Part shown: positions 6,684-10,984 of the stretch, piece after piece
How the letters are laid out: the number at the start of each line of letters is the position of its first letter
Numbering within the stretch: position 1 is the stretch's first letter
Source: Gemmatimonadota bacterium
GTDB lineage: Bacteria; Gemmatimonadota; Gemmatimonadetes; Longimicrobiales; Longimicrobiaceae
Reading direction: 5' to 3'
Assembly: GCA_019348265.1 (NCBI GenBank)
Contig: JAHWJV010000071.1
Coordinates: forward strand, 1 to 10,984
Length of the DNA stretch: 10,984 nucleotides
Position numbers and translations under genes: made by a program
Notes under the pieces: generated by a model
Told to the model about the DNA's origin: nothing
The model's input: the letters and a program-made list of their open reading frames with translations, nothing else
Database searches by the model: none

Positions 6684-7793
6684 ATGAGAACCACGCACGC
6701 AAAGCCGGACCTCGCCGGGCTGCTGCCCGAACAGGGCAGGACTGCACTGACGAAGCACTTCGCCTCGCGCGGCCAGCCGGCCTACCGCGCGGAGCAGGTG
6801 GTGAGCTGGCTCTACGACCGGCTCGCCTTCTCGTTCGACGAGATGAGCAACCTGCCGAAGGCCGAGCGTGACGCCCTCCGCGAGTGCTTCGATCTCACCG
6901 CGCTCGAGACGGCGCGCCTTTCCCGCTCGTCGGACGGTACGTCGAAACACCTCTGGAAGCTGGCGGACGGCGAGCTCATCGAGTCGGTGCTGATCCCGAC
7001 CTCCACTCGCCTGACCCTCTGCATCTCCTCGCAGGCGGGGTGCGCGATGGCGTGCACCTTCTGCGCGACCGGATGGATGGGCTACCAGCGCCAGCTCTCC
7101 GCCGGTGAGATCATCGCGCAGTATCGTGGTGCGCGCGCATGGGCGGCGGACAATGGGCTCGGCGAGATCACCAACGTGGTGTTCATGGGGATGGGCGAGC
7201 CGCTGATGAATCGGAAGGCGGTGTTCGCGGCGCTGCACTCGCTGAACCACGGCTACGGGCTCGGTGCTCGCAGGATCACCGTCTCGACGGTGGGTGTCGT
7301 GCCGGGAATCCTCGAGATGGCGCGCATGCCGGAGCAGTACCGACTCGCGGTGTCGCTCCACGCGCCGAACCACGAGCTGCGGCAGGAGCTGATCCCGATC
7401 GAGAAGAAGTACCCGCTGCCCGAGCTGGTAGAGGCTCTGCGCGCCTTCGACGCGGCGGGGGGGAAGCGCATCACCTTCGAGTACGTCATGATCGACGGTG
7501 TGACGGACTCCATCGCGCTCGCTGACGAGCTGGCTCGACTGACCCGCGAGTTCCACGCGTTCGTGAACCTCATCCCCTTCAACCCGATCCCGGAGACGGA
7601 GTGGCGGCCCAGCACGCCGGAGCGGCTGCGCGCGTTCGCGGCGAGGCTGGAGGCGCGAGGGATCAGCGCTTTCGTCCGCGCGCCGCGGGGTCGGGACATC
7701 GCGGCGGCGTGTGGTCAGCTGAAGGCGGAGGCCACGCATGGGCGAGGCCCGGTGCAGATCACTTCTCGGGCGCGAGAGAAGGCCGCGAGCTAG
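6684..7793 (+). CDS. rlmN: 23S rRNA (A2503-C2)/tRNA (A37-C2) methyltransferase, radical SAM
   Basis: RlmN methylates C2 of A2503 in 23S rRNA and of A37 in some tRNAs, using a [4Fe-4S] cluster, S-adenosylmethionine and a methylated cysteine intermediate. This 369-residue protein has the radical SAM cluster motif CAMACTFC (Cys120, Cys124, Cys127), the SAM-binding GMGEP near 169-173, and a catalytic C-terminal Cys343 in GRDIAAACGQL. An accessory Cys113 lies at TLCISSQAG. The N-terminal helical region (about 1-95, with RAEQVVSWLY) is normal, as is the overall length. It is the only plus-strand gene, transcribed divergently from the EIIA operon. Its last 35 bases overlap the 3' end of the convergent lytR_C gene. 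Cfr, a resistance relative, is a less likely alternative; the RlmN-typical N-terminus and C-terminal tail favour RlmN. Confidence 0.96.
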   Translation: MRTTHAKPDLAGLLPEQGRTALTKHFASRGQPAYRAEQVVSWLYDRLAFSFDEMSNLPKAERDALRECFDLTALETARLSRSSDGTSKHLWKLADGELIESVLIPTSTRLTLCISSQAGCAMACTFCATGWMGYQRQLSAGEIIAQYRGARAWAADNGLGEITNVVFMGMGEPLMNRKAVFAALHSLNHGYGLGARRITVSTVGVVPGILEMARMPEQYRLAVSLHAPNHELRQELIPIEKKYPLPELVEALRAFDAAGGKRITFEYVMIDGVTDSIALADELARLTREFHAFVNLIPFNPIPETEWRPSTPERLRAFAARLEARGISAFVRAPRGRDIAAACGQLKAEATHGRGPVQITSRAREKAAS

Positions 7794-8208
7794 TGTCGAC
7801 GGTCGCGCCCGCCCAGTCCTTCCCCAGCACGACCGTGACCTCGAGATAGAGCGTGGTGTCGGGACGGGTGACTACGCGCGGGATTCCCAGGGCCCGGGCG
7901 ACCTCCGCGGCGACTTCCCGCCTACCCACCCGGTCCAGCACCAGCGAGCTCTCCGGCTCGAAGCCCCGTCCGTTGCCAAAGAAAACGACGTCGAACCCGG
8001 CGTCGCGGAGCCGATCGGTCGCTCCGCGCGCGAGCCCCGGAATCCCCGCCGCGTTGAGAACCTCGACGCGGACGCGCTCGCTGGTTCCTACCTCGGCGGG
8101 CGGACTCGCCAGCTCGCCCGCGCCCCACCACTGCCCCACCATCGAGACCACACCCGCGACGACCGCCAGGAGCAGAACGATTAGGACTCCGAGGCGTAGC
8201 CGCTTCAT
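7759..8208 (-). CDS. Membrane-anchored LytR_C domain protein
   Basis: A 149-residue protein with an N-terminal membrane anchor (about 6-25: LGVLIVLLLAVVAGVV after MKRLR), a short linker, and one LytR_C domain at about 46-130 (VRVEVLNAAGIPGLARGATD). There is no LytR-CpsA-Psr catalytic domain, so it should not be called an LCP transferase. The LytR_C domain alone has no settled function; in LCP proteins it follows the enzyme outside the membrane. ATG at 8208 overlaps the yqeK stop as ATGA. In many bacteria yqeK is followed by an LCP gene and rsfS. Here only this stub is present before convergent rlmN, with no rsfS in the window. The 3' end overlaps rlmN by 35 bp. Confidence 0.85.
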   Translation of the reverse strand: MKRLRLGVLIVLLLAVVAGVVSMVGQWWGAGELASPPAEVGTSERVRVEVLNAAGIPGLARGATDRLRDAGFDVVFFGNGRGFEPESSLVLDRVGRREVAAEVARALGIPRVVTRPDTTLYLEVTVVLGKDWAGATVDTSSRPSLAPEK

Positions 8209-8795
8209 CCGTGCTTCACCGCGGCCGACCAGAAGGCGGCGGTCTCCGGCCGGATGGGCTTTCTGACCTCGACCAGGTGCTGGAGGCGCGCCCCGAGCAC
8301 CTCCAGGAGCACCGAGTTCAGGTCGTCCGGCATCCGCTCCGTGAGAGAGGCGCGCCAGTCGACGTCGAAGTCGCGCCCCGGCTCCAGGAAGTCGGCCAGG
8401 TAAAGCGCCTTGCCGAGCTCCCCAAAGGACGAATGGCCGATGGTATGGTAGCGGATGGCCTGGAGCATCTCGGGGTCGGCGCTCCCCTCGAGCCGCTCCG
8501 CGGCGGCCGGACCGTGGAGGGTCGGTCCCGGAAGATGGCGGAAGTCCAGTGGAACGCGCTCGCGGAGCTCCTCGGGCGGCGCGTCGCGCAGCGCATCGTG
8601 CAGCCATCCGACGGCCACCCACCGGGCGCGGTCAGCGAGGGAGAGGTCGAGCGCCTCCGCCCACTCGGACAGCAGAGCGGCCACCCGGGCCATGTGCTCG
8701 CGCCGTCCCGGCGACGCCACCGTCCACGCGGGAAGCTCACCACGGGCAGCGGCCTGCACGACGGCGCTCGGCGCCGGGTGCAAAACGTTGCTCAA
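8205..8795 (-). CDS. yqeK: YqeK-type HD-domain hydrolase (probable Ap4A hydrolase)
   Basis: A 196-residue HD-superfamily protein. Metal-ligand candidates in order are His34 (RREHMARV), His66-Asp67 (GWLHDALRD), His94 (TLHGPAAAE), His117 (AIRYHTIG) and Asp135 (YLADFLEPGRDFD). The AIRYHT and YLADFLEPGRDF blocks are typical of YqeK, shown in Firmicutes to be a symmetrical diadenosine tetraphosphatase making two ADP. The iron-dependent activity is known from the family, not from this sequence. The start is TTG at 8795, which overlaps the GlmU-like stop as TTGA, matching the coupling pattern elsewhere in the window. A G-run (GGGGG) precedes it by about 6 nt. The open frame extends much further upstream, but that part is in the shadow of the GlmU-like gene. 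The usual partner nadD is not adjacent. Confidence 0.88.
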   Translation of the reverse strand: MSNVLHPAPSAVVQAAARGELPAWTVASPGRREHMARVAALLSEWAEALDLSLADRARWVAVGWLHDALRDAPPEELRERVPLDFRHLPGPTLHGPAAAERLEGSADPEMLQAIRYHTIGHSSFGELGKALYLADFLEPGRDFDVDWRASLTERMPDDLNSVLLEVLGARLQHLVEVRKPIRPETAAFWSAAVKHG

Positions 8796-9625
8796 TCGAA
8801 CCCCCGACGCACGTACGGCTCGAGGATGGCGCGGTTCCGAACCGAGGTGTGGGAGACGTAGTTCCATCCCTTCATCTCGACCCCACTGCCGATCCAGCTG
8901 TCGATCACCCTGCAGCCCGGCCCGATCACCGTCTCCGCTCCGATCGTGGTCTCCCCCTCGAGCACCACACCGGGGTAGACGGTGGTGTCGGTGCCGATCC
9001 GCACGTCTACGTCGATCAGGACAGAGGAGGGGAGTAGAAAGGTGACCCCGGCTCGCATGTGCAGTTCGACGAGACGTCGGCGCACGCACTCGGCGACGGC
9101 GCTGAGCTGGACCCGGTTGCGCACCACGAGCGCGCCTTCGGCATCGGCGATTCGTCCGGCGGGGGTGAGAACGCCGCGGGTGGATCGGAGCGGGGTCGGA
9201 ACGCGGAGAACTTCGGGCGCAAGCTGTGGATCGAGCCGCGCCGCGGCGACGCCGTCGGCAGTTCCGACCCAGCTCCCCCTCGGGCCCGCCACGAGGGTGC
9301 CGACCGCGGCCGAGGGCAGCCACGCGGAAGCATCGGCTACGAGCACCACCGCGGGCGCGTCGGACAGGTCAAGCTCACCGAGCCCTTCGTGACTGACCGC
9401 GCTTACCGGTGGACCGCTGATATCGCTGAACAGACTCGCCGGGAGCTCGGCACCGCCGACCACGATCAGCCGCTCGGGCGGCGGATCCGCGCGGGCGATC
9501 TCGGCGACGGTGTGCCAGACGAGGGGCCTCCCCGCGATCGGATGGAGGTAGCTGGGCAACCGTGACTCCATCTCGTCCTCCGGCCCGCCGGCCGCGGCGA
9601 CGATGATCCCGGTCCAGCGCGTCAT
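8792..9625 (-). CDS. Shortened GlmU-like protein, probable pseudoenzyme
   Basis: A 277-residue protein that aligns by eye along the first ~335 residues of bifunctional GlmU (usually ~450). The N-terminal Rossmann-like part starts IIVAAAGG and keeps LPSYLHPIAGRPLVWH (residues 23-38). It lacks the pyrophosphorylase signature GxGTRM and the PK lysine (here PS), and the region is about 60 residues shorter. A GlmU-like connector (VVRNRVQLSAVAECV, 167-181) leads to a left-handed beta-helix (about 198-272; IGTDTTVYPGVVLEGE, then IGAETVIGPGC). The helix stops at EPYVRRGFD, where GlmU reads GPFARLRPG, so the acetyl-CoA site and acetyltransferase residues are missing. Neither UDP-GlcNAc pyrophosphorylase nor acetyltransferase activity is expected. 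It begins 5 bp after panD and ends overlapping yqeK, and its codon structure looks intact. It may be regulatory or structural, or may use another nucleotide sugar. Confidence 0.75.
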   Translation of the reverse strand: MTRWTGIIVAAAGGPEDEMESRLPSYLHPIAGRPLVWHTVAEIARADPPPERLIVVGGAELPASLFSDISGPPVSAVSHEGLGELDLSDAPAVVLVADASAWLPSAAVGTLVAGPRGSWVGTADGVAAARLDPQLAPEVLRVPTPLRSTRGVLTPAGRIADAEGALVVRNRVQLSAVAECVRRRLVELHMRAGVTFLLPSSVLIDVDVRIGTDTTVYPGVVLEGETTIGAETVIGPGCRVIDSWIGSGVEMKGWNYVSHTSVRNRAILEPYVRRGFD

Positions 9626-9630
9626 CTCCG

Positions 9631-10005
9631 CTACCGACTCTTCGCCCGAATGTGATCGCGCGTAATGCGATTCGCCTCGTCTACGAAGATGAAGACGGGC
9701 CGGTACTCCTGGAGCTCGGCCTCCGTGTACTGGGCGTAGCTGATGATGATCACCTTGTCACCCGCATGGGCGAGCCTCGCCGCCGCGCCGTTCAGGCAGA
9801 TCACGCCGCTGCCGGGCTCACCGGCGATCACGTAGGTCTCGAAGCGCGCGCCGTTGTTGACGTTCACGACGTGCACCTGTTCGTATTCCATCAGGTCGGC
9901 GGCGGCGATGAGTTCCGCGTCGATGGTGATGGATCCGACGTAGTTCAGGTTCGCGTCCGTCACCGTCGCGCGGTGGATCTTGGACTTGCACATCGATCGC
10001 AGCAT
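9631..10005 (-). CDS. panD: Aspartate 1-decarboxylase proenzyme
   Basis: PanD converts L-aspartate to beta-alanine for pantothenate and coenzyme A synthesis. The 124-residue proenzyme self-cleaves between Gly24 and Ser25 (NYVGSITID), turning Ser25 into the pyruvoyl group. Lys9, Arg54 and Tyr58 occur at the same numbers as in the E. coli enzyme, and the NGAAA motif (about 72-76) is present. The start is ATG at 10005: AAGGA lies 9 nt upstream. GTG at 10011 is also in frame but only 3 nt from that site. The gene follows panC after a 22-bp gap, the common panCD order, and its product feeds the reaction PanC catalyses. The GlmU-like gene follows 5 bp downstream. Confidence 0.96.
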   Translation of the reverse strand: MLRSMCKSKIHRATVTDANLNYVGSITIDAELIAAADLMEYEQVHVVNVNNGARFETYVIAGEPGSGVICLNGAAARLAHAGDKVIIISYAQYTEAELQEYRPVFIFVDEANRITRDHIRAKSR

Positions 10006-10014
10006 CGCCACGAG

Positions 10015-10019
10015 TCCTT
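10015..10019 (-). promoter_or_regulatory. Ribosome binding site of panD
   Basis: AAGGA lies 9 nt before the ATG at 10005 and only 3 nt before an in-frame GTG at 10011. The spacing favours the ATG. Confidence 0.6.
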
Positions 10020-10027
10020 TTCGAGAG

Positions 10028-10699
10028 TCAGCCGCGCAGGATCGTGTTGTCGATCAGGCGCGTGTTCCCCACCCTACCCGCGACGGCGGCTACCGTGCCC
10101 GCCGTCAGCTCGGTGACCGGCTCGAGCGTCTCCGGATGCACCACCTCGCCGTACTCGAGCGCGAGCTTCGGGCCATCGGCCGCGCGGAGCAGCGCGCGAA
10201 CCGCTTCGGGGTCGCGCACCCCCGCCGTGAATGCCGCCTCCGCATGAGCCAGCACCTCGTGCAGCGCCAGCGCCGCCGCGCGCTCGGACGCCGTCAGGTA
10301 GGTGTTCCGCGAGCTCATCGCGAGCCCGTCCTCCTCCCGCACGACGGGTCCGGCCTGCACCTCCACCGGCAGATCGAGGTCCGCGACCATGCGTCGAATC
10401 AGCGTAAGCTGCTGGTAGTCCTTCTGTCCGAACACGGCCACGTCTGGAAGGAAGATGCCGAACAGCTTCGCGACGACGGTCAGAACGCCACGAAAGTGGC
10501 CTGGACGCGAGGCGCCGCAGAGGACGTCGGCGCCGCGCTCCGGCACCACCCCCACCCAGGGCTCGCCGCCCGGGTACATCTCCGCGACGGCGGGGGTGAA
10601 CACCAGATCCGCTCCTGCCGCCCGCGCCAGCTCCAGGTCGCGCTCCAGGTCCCGCGGGTAGCGGGACAGGTCCTCGCTCGGCCCGAACTGCAGCGGGTT
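10028..10699 (-). pseudogene. panC: Pantothenate synthetase, 3' part (N-terminal ~57 residues replaced)
   Basis: PanC joins pantoate and beta-alanine using ATP. From NPLQFGPSEDLSRYPRDLE to the end (DNTILRG) the sequence is ordinary PanC. It has GASRPGHFRGV (pantoate/ATP site region), VFGQKDYQQL, AMSSRNTYL (the KMSKS-like loop) and NTRLIDN near the C-terminus. The N-terminal strand-helix with the ATP-binding motif (PTMGxLHxGH in the family) should lie just upstream but is absent. The frame instead continues into a sequence unrelated to PanC. As written, the protein could not bind ATP normally. The coding frame past the join is undamaged, and the panC-panD order is intact, so a real, complete panC probably exists in the source genome and was cut here by the join near 10690-10702. 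Confidence 0.9.
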
Positions 10700-10984
10700 G
10701 CAGCTGCCCTCGAACCACGCGTTCTTCCACGCGTAGTCGTACTCGCGGGTCGGGCTCACCGGCCGGTTGATCGCCGTGTCCGGCGCGCGGAAGTTCACCT
10801 CCGAGATGGCCGTCGAGGCGTTGTTGCCGTCGGTGGTGAACGACGGCACGCTCGGCGCGTTGGTGTCCCAGGGCAGTCGCGAGGCGGCGTTGCGCTGCTG
10901 CTCCGCGCACTCGGCGGGGTCACGGTCGTTGTCCCAGCACCACAGCACCCGGGTGTCCAGCGACTGGGTGTCCTCCGGGCGCAG
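10694..10984 (-). pseudogene. M36 (fungalysin-type) metallopeptidase fragment fused to panC
   Basis: The panC frame stays open to the right edge, but its first ~97 codons are not PanC. The residues VLWCWDNDRDPAECAEQQRN, then SRLPWDTN, then FTTDGNNASTA, and NRPVSPTREYDYAWKNAW followed by FEGSCNP resemble the N-terminal part of the mature domain of secreted M36 peptidases. There a GNNA block and a PVSPxRxYxxxWxNxW block precede the zinc-binding HExxH. The zinc site is not reached. Such enzymes are secreted proteases with no link to pantothenate. The two frames meet at Asn-Pro (10699-10694), a dipeptide both families have at that point, so a short shared sequence could have caused the join. Family assignment is from remembered motifs. 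Confidence 0.7.

Noticed and set aside
6503..6694. N-terminal extension of the EIIA protein up to 6694
   Set aside because: The added ~64 residues are Arg/Ser-rich and not family-like, would overlap the rlmN start, and the GTG at 6502 has a GAGG site and a family-typical N-terminus.
6669..7739. Minus-strand ORF of 356 codons opposite rlmN
   Set aside because: Low-complexity Arg/His-rich translation with no domain; rlmN on the plus strand has all its catalytic motifs.
7762..7781. Hairpin as a rho-independent terminator for rlmN or lytR_C
   Set aside because: Only a 6-bp stem with an 8-nt loop, no T-run on either strand, and fully inside coding sequence.
8796..9323. N-terminal extension of the YqeK frame up to 9323
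   Set aside because: Lies wholly within the GlmU-like gene in another frame and is Arg-rich; the TTGA junction gives a normal-length YqeK.
378..10027. Undescribed defence, secretion or mobile system
   Set aside because: Every gene in the core belongs to a known housekeeping family in a compact operon; no transposase, integrase, toxin-antitoxin pair, repeat array or attachment site was seen.

Overview
The window is GC-rich and densely packed, and nearly every gene is a bacterial housekeeping gene. The core (about 380 to 10,690) looks like one genome. High GC, a PhoH/7TM-HD pair, a GlmU-like pseudoenzyme, YqeK next to a LytR_C protein, and bacterial-type AspRS suggest a Gemmatimonadota-like bacterium. 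That placement is inference and moderate at best. I found no RNA gene, CRISPR array, insertion sequence or defence system.

Layout: two minus-strand gene runs flank one plus-strand gene. The right-hand run reads leftward from the window edge: panC 3' part (fused to a foreign 5' part), panD, a shortened GlmU-like protein, yqeK, and a membrane-anchored LytR_C protein. Then comes rlmN on the plus strand, whose 3' end overlaps lytR_C tail to tail by 35 bp. A 181-bp divergent intergenic region follows (6503-6683), the only real non-coding gap. The left-hand run then reads leftward: PTS EIIA (PtsN-like), a VanZ-family membrane protein, aspS, phoH, the 7TM-HD phosphodiesterase (PgpH-like), and a MutS fragment running off the left edge. 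Seven gene junctions use the same 4-base stop/start overlap (ATGA, GTGA or TTGA), which implies tight translational coupling and fixes several starts.

Functions: panC/panD make pantothenate (coenzyme A precursor). YqeK probably hydrolyses Ap4A and PgpH probably hydrolyses c-di-AMP, so two nucleotide second messengers are represented. AspRS and RlmN serve translation. PhoH is an RNA-linked ATPase. EIIA-Ntr is a phosphorelay regulator.

The most important observation concerns the ends. On the right, the first ~57 residues of PanC (with its ATP-binding HIGH-like motif) are replaced in frame by a piece of an M36 fungalysin-type secreted metallopeptidase. On the left, the gene after the phosphodiesterase starts directly in the middle of MutS, without the mismatch-recognition and connector domains. 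Both switches lie about 290-380 bp from an edge, which fits chimeric contig ends better than real gene fusions. The most biologically interesting intact item is the GlmU-derived protein that appears to have lost both catalytic sites.
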